This document shows positions 44,327 to 55,853 of a DNA stretch of 64,000 bases, piece by piece (within the stretch, counting starts at the first letter, position 1; the number at the start of each line of letters is the position of its first letter). The stretch is from contig JARFXM010000003.1 in the NCBI GenBank assembly GCA_029532625.1, forward strand, positions 2,666,001-2,730,000, in the 5' to 3' direction. The notes beneath the pieces were generated by a model. It saw only the letters and a program-made list of their open reading frames with translations, had not been told where the DNA came from and did no database searches. Origin of the DNA: Lomentospora prolificans. Its lineage: Eukaryota; Ascomycota; Sordariomycetes; Microascales; Microascaceae. The translations under genes and the position numbers were made by a program.

Positions 44327-45573
44327 ATGTCTGGCGAAAAGCGACAGGCTTCAGACGAGCCTGCCTCAACGCAGCTCGTCAAGCGACCGAATCTCGGATC
44401 GGATTCTTCTGGAGCTCTCGCGCGCTTCAATGCATCCGGAGACAAGTCCGCGCTAATTAAAACCGTAAGTTACTTGCGCAGGACCAACATACTAAGCTAA
44501 CGTCTCTTCCCCAGGCTCCTCGAACAAGCGGACTGGCCGCACCGGTCATGCAACTGAGCGGGCATACCGGCGAAATATTTGCGGCAAAGTTCGACCCAAC
44601 TGGTAATCTCATTGCTTCAGGTTCTATGGATAGGAGCATAAGTACGAATGGCCATCCGCTTCCATACTGCCAAATTGCGAGAGGTTAACAAGTTATAGTG
44701 CTCTGGAAAACTTATGGGGAATGCGAAAATTACGGTCTATTAAACGGTCATCGTGGCGCGATATTAGATCTTCAATGGTCTCGAGACTCTACCATCCTAT
44801 TCTCGGCGTCGGCTGATATGCACCTTGCTAGCTGGGACCTCGAGGCTGGCACAAGAATTCGAAGATATATTGGACACGAAGAGGTCGTGAACACAATGGA
44901 CATTAGCAAGCGTGGCGAAGACCTCCTTGTAAGCGGTAGTGATGATAGCACTGTTGGTATTTGGGACCCAAGGACGAAAAATGCGGTGGATTATATCCAG
45001 ACGGACTTCCCGATCACAGCCGTGGCACTCTCAGAAGCGGGGAACGAAGTCTACACCGGCAGCATCGACAATGATATTAGGGTGTGGGACTTGAGGAAGA
45101 TGACTCCCGTCTACAACCTGGTCGGCCATCAAGACACTATAACCTCGCTAAGGGTGTCCCCTGACTCTCAATCCCTGTTATCTTTCTCTATGGATGCCAC
45201 TGCACGAACGTGGGACATTCGGCCGTTCGCCCCCACGGAGCGGCTTATTCAAACATTCGATGGTGCCTCTGTCGGTTTGGAGCAGAATCTTATCGGAGCT
45301 AGCTGGGACCCCTCAGGGAAAAGGCTAGCGGCAGGATCCGGCGATGGATCTGTGTTGGTCTGGTCAAACGATGATGGTCGGTTGTTATATAAGCTCCCTG
45401 GTCATAAAGGGACAGTCAACTGCGCAGAGTTCTCACCAGGCAAAGAACCCATCAGTAAGTCACAAGAATTGAAGAACAGCTGTGGGCATTTTCAAACTAA
45501 AGTCACTAACCCTATTCCCCTAGTCCTCTCTGCATCAAGCGACCGCACGATGCTCCTCGGCGAGTTGAGGTGA
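44327..45573 (+). CDS. U5 snRNP 40 kDa protein (SNRNP40-type WD40 repeat protein)
   Basis: Four exons (44327-44464, 44515-44641, 44699-45454, 45524-45573) encode 356 residues. The N-terminal 55 residues are disordered (MSGEKRQASDEPASTQLVKR). The remainder forms a seven-bladed WD40 propeller: GHTGEIFAAKFDPTGNLIAS, LNGHRGAILDLQWS, YIGHEEVVNTMDIS, SLDDS-type DLLVSGSDDSTVGIWD, LVGHQDTITSLRVSP, GDGSVLVWS and GHKGTVNCAEFSP, ending in SASSDRTMLLGEL. The order and the KRP-rich N-terminus match the U5-40K (Prp8-binding, S. pombe Spf38) protein of the spliceosome; this protein joins U5 snRNP and is absent in budding yeast. It recognises other proteins, not RNA. Introns are GT-AG and in phase (one donor GTACGA). 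A second splicing-related gene (CTNNBL1 family) is in the same window, but about 28 kb away. Confidence 0.93.
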
Positions 45574-47493
45574 AGTCCTTTATCATCATTCCTACCATCA
45601 CGAAGGCATGGCTACACTAGATGGCCTACTCGGTGCGCAGGCACAGCCTTTTGGGGGGTTGCAGTGTGTACACCCTTACGCTCGCCTACTCAGAGGGACA
45701 CTGCCTAGCGAAAGTGAGCCGCATAAAACTGCGCGTGAGAGATATCTCGACCCTAAACCGTAATCTTCTTCCAATTCTCCACCTCGAGATCACGACCGAT
45801 CGCCGACCGGCGGCCTACTCCTGGCGTACAAAGTCGCCTTCGCATAGATTACCCATACGTCTCTGATCGCCCCAACTGCATCTGTAGCTCGGTTCGAGAT
45901 GGGGTATCAGCGACAAAGAGGCTGGGCATCGACGATGATAAACGCTTCGCTACAGAAAGTCCGGCAAAACCTACTCAACCTGTAAAAAATGTCTTCGTGT
46001 ATATATACTCTAGAGATGCGGTTCCTGATCATTACCATGGGTTTGCATAGTTGTTTATTTGCTGGCGACAGGGTCATCCCTCGGCTAAGTCAACAGTTTC
46101 AAGGCGCCGGTCGGCTAGAATTAACTGATTGCAGGCTTTCTTTTCCGCTTCCACTCGTGTAAGGTTCGATGGCAGTTTGGACGCCAAGTCGGCCCGCTTA
46201 TGTGCAGTCTAATCATTTGTATCAACCTGTCGTATTCCGGACGATGTCATTCCGCGACTTCGCAAAGACCTAGTCGTCACCTGGATGCGACCAGTCGTAG
46301 TATCAAAGCATGTCCTGGGGTGTCCGTGGGTCAAAAGCAATGACGCCGATTTTTACTCCAAGGCTATGTTTAACCATCAATTGATGCTGGCCCGAAGCAG
46401 AGGGCGACTTCAATGTATGAAAAGTGTCAATGTGAGCGCGGCTCCCAAAATGGACAGGCTTTGCCCCTCGCCATTACAATCCGAAACACTTGGGTCCTGC
46501 CCCTGACTTCTTGTCCACCCTGTGGCACTCCGTCTCTTCCCCTACGTTCATGCGGACAGCATCGAGCGAACGAATCCCGTCGGACATCCGCCTCTTTCTG
46601 CGACACTTTGTTCACCCTGTTTGGTTTTGCTGGATCTCGGGGCGCCCCTCTCAACCTCCCCACCCACCACCAAGCCGGAACAGTGCAGTGCATCACATCT
46701 CGTAGATGGTAGATTGTTTGATAATTCTGCACATAGCTATAGAAATAGAAGCAAGAAAAAATATTGGAGAAGCCAATAAACTCTCTCGGCGTCTAATTCC
46801 TTTGCCCGAGGCCGCCAGATTGCTCCGTTCTCAGCTTGATCTGCGCCGTTGGTTCATCTTTCTCTCCTTCTGGCTCTGATCGTTGATCTCCGGTGCTGGT
46901 CTCTTTTTGTTTTTTACTCATTATCCCTCTTCTCTTCCCTTAGGCCCGCCGTTAGGTCTTATCATCCTAACTGAGGACCTGAAGGGTTTCTTTTCGTGGG
47001 TTCTTACAATTAATTTTCCCTCTTCTATATTCTTTCCCTCTCCCCTTCGCTTCATTCTCCGATTGATGTCGATTTGCATTCGAGCCGGAATCCCGAGTAT
47101 CGATCGAACTGGCTTCGCCTGCCTCGGGGTTTCCTGCTTGCACCCACCTCGTCCTCTCATTTGAACAAATCAATCACGAGACGATACCCAGTTTCGGATC
47201 CAATTAGACCGCTTCTCGTGCTTCTCGTCGAAGACCGTTATTCCTCTTTTCTTCTCTTTCTCTTGACATTTTCACAATCTGTCCGGGCGTGGTTGGGTGT
47301 AAGCGCGAATACCTCAACCCGACGAATCCCGACTGCGACCAACGAGTCGAATATTACGGACCCTGGATCGCTACGTGGAAAAGGAAACAGTACATCATTA
47401 AGCAAAAATCGAGAAACGCAAGGCGGAACGGTTGGGAATGAAGGGACGCACCTCTTTCAACTCGTTATAGCCCCCGGACTGAAGAGAGGATAC
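45574..47493. other. Intergenic region with leader of the membrane-protein gene
   Basis: About 1.9 kb without a supportable gene. The last part is strongly CT-rich (about 46850-47300) and likely transcribed leader of the gene at 47494. An in-frame extension from 47074 exists but begins with an unconserved-looking Arg/Ser-rich stretch, so it is not used. Confidence 0.45.
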
Positions 47494-48946
47494 ATGAATA
47501 ATCCAATCCTGGATCCTGCTCAGACGCAAACAGCGACGGGCCCCGTCGGCGAGATGGAGCAGCGACGGGGTTCAGGTTCGTCGGGGTCACCGAGACCCCA
47601 GATGCTGGAGAGGTCCCGCTCATCGTCTCGGAGCAGACTGCTGCCACTGGGCCGGCCCTCTATGCCTACAGTTTTGGGTAATCTACGAAATCCAATTGCC
47701 AATCGCTTACGAAGAAGGACGGATGAGGATGGTGGTGATGGGAGGAGTGGCATGGCTACCGCGGAAGAGGTTGAGAGCCCGAAGACGCCCCGTTTTAGGC
47801 TCGGCATGCCAACGCTGCCTTCAACTCGACTACACCTGCCACATTTAACACGTACGTGGACGACGGGCTCGAATGGTCCCGACTCGCGCCCGTCGACGGC
47901 GCGGCCGGCCCAGCCTGAATCCCGATTGGAGCCTCTCCCCGCGATCGCGATATCGGTAGCCGATGATGCAGGTGTATCCGGACCTTCGCCGGCTGTCCAC
48001 GCGGACACAATCCCTGGGAGAGCCAGGGGCCCAGGGCCGCTTCCAAGTCCGTTAGTGGCGGCTCACCGAGACCGAAGCTCGAATACATTCGAACATCCAA
48101 ACGAGCCTACCTCGCAGACACCCAACGAAACCCAAACCCCGACCGAATTGGTCAGTCCGAGAAGGACTAGGCGACGGTGGCTGCCCGGAATCCGGTCTCC
48201 GGCACTCAGGTCTCAAATAATACGATGTGTTGTTTCGGGTTTGTTCTTGATCTTCCTCCTAGCTATCTGTATGTGATTTGAGAAAGCGCCCCTTTTCCCA
48301 CCAATACGTATCGATTTGCGGCTGACTTATTTCGAATAAGACCTCGTCTTATCTATCACCAAGCGTCTCAGTAAAAACGAGTTTACTGTTTTGCTGATTC
48401 TCATCATTCTTTTTACAACAATTTTCTTCTGCTATGCACTACTAAGGCTCTGCATGGCCGTGGCACGACCAAACAGCGACGAAGATGAGCACTCGGGAAG
48501 ACAGCCAATGCTTGGCCTCGGTGGCTATGCCATCCCACGAGTACCGATTCGGGTTGTGCTCGCGAGAGATGAGGAAGCCGCCGGGATCGAGAGCGAAGCG
48601 ACCAAGTTGCGCCCGCCGGCTTATGGCTTGTGGCGGGAGAGTGTGGTACGTAAAAGGCGACACCTGCTTGCGATAATAGAAATTTGTCGAGGAAGGTAGC
48701 TAACCAATACAGCGAGTTGATCCCAACCGACTCTTCTGGCAACGGAATGACGACCCACAGGCTGCGGAAGCGTCAGCGTGGTCGGAGCCGCAACGGGGAC
48801 CCCGTCCGCCGTCCTATGCGTCCGAAGATGGTGTTAGCTATGTTATTGACGCCGTTCCGCGATCGACAGCTCCAACAGCTGATATGCCCCTACCAGTCCA
48901 CCCCTCCGAGAGGGGTAGATTGGATGGTGCGCGAGCACCTTGGTAA
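47494..48946 (+). CDS. Fungal membrane protein with two transmembrane helices, function unknown
   Basis: Three exons (47494-48268, 48341-48645, 48713-48946) encode 437 residues. The first 235 residues are disordered, rich in Ser/Arg/Pro, with short repeats of SRSR and RPST runs, and probably cytoplasmic. Two hydrophobic helices follow: IIRCVVSGLFLIFLLAIYLV (about 243-262) and FTVLLILIILFTTIFFCYAL (about 275-294), separated by a short polar loop (SITKRLSKNE). The C-terminal 145 residues are soluble, with a conserved-looking VPIRVVLARDEE, RPPAYGLWRESVRVDPNRLF and the end RPPSYASEDGVSYVIDAVPR. This arrangement occurs in uncharacterised proteins of Pezizomycotina. Introns are GT-AG and in phase; the first lies in the first helix. 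An in-frame ATG at 47074 would add 140 residues with no helix or domain, so I use 47494. Confidence 0.82.
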
Positions 48947-51900
48947 AGAGCATGTAAGGGACTGGTAACTCATGAGCGGAAGCCGACAAGTTCTGTCGTT
49001 GGTGGTTTTTCTTTATTGTTTTGATATGTTGGCCCGGTGCATACATTCTACTTGTGTCCTCGTTGCATGGGAACTGGAGTTTCGGAAACCTCACGCCGAA
49101 GGTGCGTTTATGTATACGTTATCCTTGAGATGGCAAGAACAACAGCATTTGATTTGTATATTATACCACTTCTGGTAGGAGCGCGGGAACGTTGCAGCCC
49201 ACCTGTTTAATAACACGCCATCTGAGATGAGATGATAATCCTATAAGGGGAAGTGCTGTCGGCGAACCTTAAGTGAGGGCCAGAGCTTGGATTGAATTGT
49301 TTTTTTCTGATTCGCTGATGCGTAATTATCACGAGAGGACGGATTCACGACCAACGAGCAGATTCACAGCTTCGAATAAATTGTGCCAACGAGCGCGCCG
49401 TGGAGTGGAAAACAACTCTTCTGGTTGATATAACGCCACGTGCGATGCACCTTCATCGCTATTTGTGACGATAAAAGGCCCACAGACCTCTAGAATGCAG
49501 GATTGGTGCACGAATGTTTCTGGGCGTGATGTCGACTTGTACCAAGTGTAATTTCAAGGAGCGGTGCAGATTTCTTGATGGAATGACGAGGCGGGCCAGA
49601 GCTGGCGACCGGAGCGGTGCAAAGGCTCTCGACCACTGTTTCCTAGAATAATGGCATTCGAGGCACGTCGCTTCGACATTAGGCTCACTGCTCGACGAGA
49701 CGTCATCTCAGGATTCCGCTCCCCATTCCAAACCATCCCAAACCCCTGCGTTATTCCCCCGCATTCCACAAGGACCAGCGAGTTCCTGTTATCAGGCATT
49801 GTGTTGTGGCCAACCGAGATGGCAAGTAGAGTGGCTTGGGAGTACCTTGGTACTTTCACCTCAAGACACGGAAAGTATATATATACTTTCCTAAGCGCCA
49901 GCCATTTTGGTGGATTCTGTACATAAATGGGGGGCGACCAAGTACCGCAAGAGTAATGGAGTCAAAGTGAACGCCTCTAGGAATTCGTCTCGGAATCAGC
50001 TGCCAACGTGGACTGGCGCGTTTCGCACTACTCTGCTTTCTGTCTCGATGGACCTTTCCGCACAACACTGTTCTCAACTATGGCAAGTCTTCAGCTTTAG
50101 AAGGGCGCGAGCTCACTCTTCTTGCCATGTGCGCAGCTTCTTTCGGCTCCCAGTCCCGGATTCCCTTCCAGAGTCCTGGCGCACACCCACATGCTGTCTC
50201 GGGATAATACCGGTTCTGTTATTATTACCCAGGCACGCGAGCCTGCTGCAGGGACAGCTGCATAGTACCCACAGGTCGCTGCATGTCCAGATTATTGCGT
50301 TCGTGGAGTCAAAAGTAAAGGGGAAACTAGCTAATGAAGCGGAATGAGAAAAAAAAAATTGCTTTGCCCAATTTGGGAGGTTGGAAATTGCATTGGGCTG
50401 CCATCAAGCAATCCTAAGTGCTGCCAGAGTCACAAGAACAGCTGAGATTTTCACGCCAATCCATTCTACCCCGCTATCGGTCCCCTGTCTTGTTATTGAT
50501 TATCCGGCCCTGGCTGCACCGTCCGCCATTGCGACTTCCAACCCTAAGGTCAATAATCGAGTGGAGGCAGGCACACCAACACCCTCGAACCAGAGATCGA
50601 TGTACTCGGGGTTGGGGGATTGGTCGCGCCATGTTGGGTGTCGACGCAATGGATATTCCCTTGTGACGAGTCCTTTACAACGGGTGAGCAGGGCCACTGG
50701 CTTACATTAATTCGTTCGCAGCCAGCCTTGCTGGCTTGATGGAGAATAGTACCTACGTGCTGTCAGTTAGAGACAGTGCAAGCAGACGTGGAGACGTGCC
50801 TCAGCAGTGACCTATCACTCGCTGGCCAAGCAGAGTCCTTGTCGGAGGGTTTCGGCATTTTGTGCCACTGTCGTCTATGTAGCTGGCGAGATTCTAGGAA
50901 AACGCAGGAGCCAGATGGACTCAGGCCCGACAACCAGTCCCAAGCAAACCGTCAGTAGGCTAGGGCCAACATCTCTCGAGTTCTGGGAATTTTTGGATTT
51001 CCCCGTATCTCAAGGGTGCCAAGTACCCAAGCCCTTCGACGCCCTTGGCTGCTTGTGAGAGGAATCGGTACCCACCCAGCCCTTGAAATTTGAAATTCCA
51101 AGTTGCATTCTTCGGTTCTCCAGGTTGGGTGACCTCCCGTGCACAGTTCAAGTTTATCGTTGTGCCCACTGGCCACCCCCACTAGATAGCGCTAAGATGG
51201 TACTGTATGTTCCCGCTTGGCCTTTCGAATTGCCCCCCGACTTTGGCTCTTTGGCACTAGCGCCACCCAAGCCGCTTATTCATTCCACCGCACAGCACCC
51301 GCCAAAGCGCGGCAATCAATTGATTTTGGTACTTACATCTCCCTTCCCTGAATTCCTGACGCTTCTTACTTCTCTTCTCCACCTCAACCCATCACCACTC
51401 CCTGAACGAAAAATTTTCCTACATATCCTCGTAAGGCCACCCCATTCTCTACCTACATCACCAGTGATTTAAAAGGTCAAGTCAACGTTGGCGCTATATA
51501 TTAACTTTCTACTCGTAGCAATTTTCTTGAGGGATCACCGTCCACGATTGTTTGCTCCCCTCTAACGAACTCGGTTTCTGTAAGTTTTCGGTTTTCCTAC
51601 CCGCCATTCTACCACCGCTGGTCTTGTTGCTCTGGCCTGCCCTGGTCTCTCAACGCGCCTCTGCCCCGAGCGCGCTGTTGTTAATGCCCTCTATCGACCA
51701 ATGCGCATTATGTGAAAGGGATGCCACTTTCTTCATCCACCTGGACTCGACTGGAACTTCGTATACCGTCATGACGGGCGGTGTGGGTTCGCCGATTAAT
51801 CCAGACAGCGACACGGCGTAGCTCACCCACCTAACCCGATCCCGCGAAATCCAGGGCCCATATCGCATTGCCGACTTGGTCCCACCTTGGAGAAATCATA

Positions 51901-52573
51901 CGCGATACATGGAATGGCAACTAGAAACCGGCGCGTTTACTCCGATTCCCTATCCTATTCGGGTCGTCGCCCTCGCAGTACATTCTGGCACAGCCACTGG
52001 TCCGATATCCGCTATGCGAACCTCTCCCGTGGTCCCGGTAGTCAGTCACATGAAGGTTACACAACGCACCCCCAAACTCCGGGGTTGGCGCCCTTCCCGG
52101 CCGCTTGTGGTGACCTTGAATACTGGAACGCTCAAGATGTCAAATCACGCCGCCGGCCCTATTTGTGCAACGTTGACGTGGATCTACACTTCCATTCTTC
52201 GCCTGTCACACCTGGCCAACTATTTCGTTGTTGCATCGCTAGGCTAGCGCCTCACTCGTTTCCGGATATTCTGGACTATAGCAGCGGCTTCCTATCCATC
52301 GCTCATCACTGGCAATGAGCACCGTTGGATTAGTTGGCGCTTTCGAAGACCAGGGAACCTACATGGCACTTAATCTCAATCGCGGAAATCACTACACCGA
52401 AGAAACCTTGCATCATCTCGGAACAATGCACATGGGCATGCTGGATCCATCGTCGAGGGTCCATTTCACCTTGGGGCAGGGCAACGGAACAAGCTGACGT
52501 GGCTACACGATTATTCTTCCGAATACGTACCACTAACACGAGCCTTGTCATATAGACCACTCTCATATTCACA
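48947..52573. other. Long gene-poor stretch (3.6 kb)
   Basis: No gene can be supported. Frames up to 146 codons (49907-50347, 51876-52318) overlap each other on different strands and lack domains or fungal codon pattern. The right end (from about 51500) is CT-rich and likely the leader of the CCHC zinc-knuckle gene; a GTAAGTTT donor near 51580 could start an intron in it. A 22-base palindrome is listed separately. Confidence 0.45.
49870..49891. repeat. Perfect 22-base palindrome
   Basis: GGAAAGTATAT and its exact complement ATATACTTTCC meet without a loop. The TATATA centre can extrude easily. It lies in the long gene-poor stretch, about 0.9 kb from the nearest coding exon. Confidence 0.7.
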
Positions 52574-53367
52574 ATGTCTTCCCTCTCTCGTCGTGCCTGC
52601 TACAAGTGTGGCAATGTTGGCCACTACGCCGAAGTCTGCTCCTCCGCCGAGCGACTCTGCTATAACTGTAAGTTGATCAGCACCTGGTGCGCCATGATCC
52701 GGTCCTCGTACTGACTCGACGAACTAGGCAAGCAGCCCGGACACGAATCCAATGGCTGCCCTCTTCCCCGAACCACTGAGGCCAAGCAGTGCTACCACTG
52801 CCAGGGTCTCGGCCATGTGCAGGCCGACTGCCCCACCCTCCGCCTTAGCGGTGGTGCCGCCAGCAGCCGATGCTACAACTGTGGCCAGCCTGGTCACCTT
52901 GCTGTGAGACCCCTCTCACTTTCCTACAGAGCTTTCCTAGACATTAACTTGTATATTAGCGCGCCTGCTCCAACCCGCCTGGCGTCAACATGGGCCGTGG
53001 TGCCCCCATGAACCGCGGCGGTTTCGGCGGCTTCGGCCGTGGTGGCTTCCCCGGTGGTCCCCGTCCCGCCACCTGCTACAAGTGTGGTGGTCCCAACCAT
53101 TTCGCCCGTGATTGCCAGGCTCAGGCCATGAAGTGCTACGCCTGTGGCAAGCTCGGCCACATCTCTCGTGACTGCACGGCTCCCAACGGTGGTCCTCTCA
53201 ACACCGCTGGCAAGACCTGCTACCAGTGCGGCGAGGCCGGCCACATTTCTCGCGACTGCCCCCAGAAGAACGCCAACGGTGAGATCAGCAACGACGTCGA
53301 CATGAACAACGCCGCCGCTATCCCTGCTGCTGCGCCTTCGGTCGCTCCGATCGCCCCCGTTGCCTAG
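52574..53367 (+). CDS. CCHC zinc-knuckle nucleic-acid-binding protein (CNBP/Gis2/Byr3 type)
   Basis: Three exons (52574-52667, 52728-52903, 52960-53367) encode 225 residues with seven CX2CX4HX4C knuckles: CYKCGNVGHYAEVC, CYNCKQPGHESNGC, CYHCQGLGHVQADC, CYNCGQPGHLARAC, CYKCGGPNHFARDC, CYACGKLGHISRDC and CYQCGEAGHISRDC. An RGG-like stretch (GRGAPMNRGGFGGFGRGG) separates knuckles 4 and 5. The seven-knuckle plan with RGG box is that of CNBP; yeast Gis2 and fission yeast Byr3 are the fungal relatives, cytoplasmic proteins that bind mRNA and ribosomes. The first intron lies inside the second knuckle and the second inside the fourth, both GT-AG and in phase. Strong third-position C/G bias and the smooth CTACAAGTGT pattern indicate high expression. 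The tail is Ala/Pro-rich. Confidence 0.95.
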
Positions 53368-54728
53368 AGGGTAAATTGGCGTTCTTCCGCCCGGCCGTAG
53401 ATGCCGGGATCCGTGTTGGTTGCCTGAGAGCATCCAGTACGGGCTCGATTGTCTGTTTGGCAACCGATTTGCGCATGCGTTAATTTGATTTTCACTGTTG
53501 GGACTGTGGCGTCTTTCCGGAGATTCGTCCCTGCGGCTCCGGAATGCCCCATTCTGCCCAACAACATCTCCCGATGACTTTGCCCTTTTTTCTTCCCTCG
53601 TCCTTTTATTTTCTTTTCTTTACACGTCGGTTTATTGTGTTTATATCGCATCCCCCTTTACCCCCATCTTTTATGGTTTTCTCATGATCATCACATACGT
53701 CCCCCGTTCTTCGCTTTTTCACTCTTTTCACCTTCCATCTCGGGCTTTTGTTCACTTTTCTTACTGGTTTTTTGCATGGCCTACTACAAATGTTCGGCGT
53801 CCCCGGTCCTCGGTCATTCCGAGTCATCTATTTTCTGGAGCAAGACTACGACGGAAAAGCTGCTTTATTTTTTTTTATCACCGACTTAACGAATCACCCC
53901 TGAACTCATGTCTGCAACGACTCCGACGGCGAAGATATTAAGGCAGAGGCTCTCGCAACGCGAATTCGACTATACGCTATGGTCTGAGATAGAGAGGGGT
54001 TGAGAAGTTCGACGATATCCCACGCCAAAAAGTTAATGCCTTTTTTCTTAATCTCGTACATTTTACGGCTCTGGAACGACGGGTGGAACGACGAAGCAAA
54101 CTAAATGATCAACATCCGGCCGGCCGGCGGTAAGGTTGGAGGCATACAGGAGGCGAAATCTTTGGCTAATACCCTCTGGAAAGACTGACGGAACGCAATG
54201 GGTCATTTCTTCCTTCTTCTCTACGACTTCCCATCCTTGCCCCTTCTTCCAATGGTCGCACGTCCGCGAGATGCTTGGCGCCACAGAAGAAGGGTCAATA
54301 CACGAGGGATGGGGACAAGTTCACGGGAAGAGGGAATTGAAGTGGTAAAATGCTTTTGGGGGATTGGTTGAGGGGACAAGTCAAGAGAGGCACCCCGACC
54401 TGGCCACCGGAGGGGTGTCTTTTCCTTCTCTCGTCGAGCGGAGGAAACGAGCGGTGGCTTTGAGCTCTTGAGTTTTATGGTCGAGGTGAAAGTGGGTTTC
54501 CAAGTGCAGTTGAGGAAGTTGAGAGACAGGAAGGCTTGGTGGAACGCGTCCGGGCAGCACTCGCCTGGCATGGAGAAGTGAAGTGGAAGGTTGTTTAGGG
54601 GTCGTCCCGGAACACGAAGGAAAGGGAAATGGGGAAAAGAGAACAAAGAAGAGAAGAAAGCAAAATCAAGAAAAAAAGTTTACCCGCCCATCACACCCTC
54701 TTTATACCTCCCGACTGATGCAGCATAT

Positions 54729-54773
54729 ACACACACACGCACACACACACACACACACACACAGACACACACA
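54729..54773 (+). repeat. CA dinucleotide microsatellite
   Basis: About 22 AC units with two single-base interruptions (one G for A-type change at 54739, one at 54764). Such tracts are variable in length between strains. Confidence 0.9.
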
Positions 54774-55198
54774 TCCACCCTGATGGCCTCTCGAGGCGAG
54801 CACGCGAGGACTCCTCAGATGTTGCGAGCCAATCATATTATTCTTTTCCGTTTGTGGTGATGAGGGTGAAGTTGAAAGTGTCTCGAGCTGTTCTTGATGT
54901 TGATTCGAGGTGAGGTATAGGCGAATGAGTGACTAGCGAGTTTTGTTGTGTTGTCCGTCGAGTCTTTTTCGTGGTTTAGGCGATGCCTACCACCAGGCAC
55001 ACAGCGCCATCCCTGTTCCGCCGCGTTATGACCTTGTACGATTACCTCCGGGAGATGTATTGTCATTGTACTCATGAGAACGTGCTAGATGCCCTGATGC
55101 CTTTGGGAATTCGAATCGACCAGAGGTCGTTATGGATATGATTGTACTTTTAAGCGGTCTTTTGGGAATCACCGGCGTTTTATTCTTCTTTCCTTTTC

Positions 55199-55217
55199 TT
55201 TTTTTTTTTTTTTTTTT
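55199..55217 (+). repeat. Poly(T) tract, 19 bases
   Basis: An uninterrupted run of 19 T between the CCHC gene and the FTA4 gene. Confidence 0.9.
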
Positions 55218-55357
55218 CTTGGGACCAAGGTTGTCACGATGAGTCTTGAGAACTGTTGATATAGCACCAACTGGCATGTATACGTATGGTATGGTACGAG
55301 AATAATTAATTACAGGTACCAGCTAGTAATGGCAAGAACCAGTGACCTTCGGGTCTT

Positions 55358-55376
55358 TTGTTAACATTGTTAACAA
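55358..55376. repeat. Perfect inverted repeat containing two GTTAAC sites
   Basis: Arms TTGTTAACA and TGTTAACAA flank one T. It is about 480 bases upstream of the FTA4 start and could be a binding site for a dimeric factor. Function unknown. Confidence 0.65.
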
Positions 55377-55543
55377 TCCCGGATTCAAGCTAATAACGCA
55401 AAGTGCTACTGAACGGATGCGAGGAATGAGGGGTTTCAAGAGAGACGCCAGCCAGCTATCAAGGTTGGTCGACCAAGGTCTATTACTCACTACGACGTGG
55501 CCTGGCCTGGCGTGGTGGGGCAGCATTTGTAAACTAGTGGACG

Positions 55544-55570
55544 GGCTGGCTGGCTGGCTGGCTGGCTGGC
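55544..55570 (+). repeat. GGCT tandem tetranucleotide repeat
   Basis: Six full GGCT units and a partial seventh, about 300 bases upstream of the FTA4 start. Confidence 0.9.
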
Positions 55571-55853
55571 GATCGATCCCGCCTGCGCGTCGCACCTTCC
55601 TCACCTTAATTCCCAGCACCACTTTCCAAGATTTGGCATTTGGTAGCCTCGCAACATCCCGCCCGCTCGAAACGCTTGGAATCTCTCATCCGCCTCTCTT
55701 TCGCAAAATTCCGATTTCTCCCATAGTTGCGACGACCTATACACACCCTACCGTTCGGCCGCAACAAAAACATCACCCTCGCCCCTCAACCCACTCCCAC
55801 TCCAAAGTGTAGACGCCCAAAAGAAAAAGGAGAAAAAAAGGAGAAAGAAGACG

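Larger units (their letters stand above)
53368..55853. other. Gene-poor stretch with simple repeats
   Basis: No gene can be supported in 2.5 kb. The left part is the T-rich 3' region of the CCHC gene. The middle holds a CA microsatellite (54729-54773), the right a 19-T run (55199-55217), a perfect palindrome (55358-55376) and a GGCT tandem repeat (55544-55570). The end is the leader of the FTA4 gene. Confidence 0.5.

Noticed and set aside
47074..47493. In-frame N-terminal extension of the two-helix membrane protein
   Set aside because: The added 140 residues resemble translated leader sequence (CT-rich DNA), and the ATG at 47494 begins the part that looks like protein.
49907..50347. 146-codon plus-strand frame in the gene-poor stretch
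   Set aside because: No domain, signal or codon bias; surrounded by other frames of similar length on both strands.
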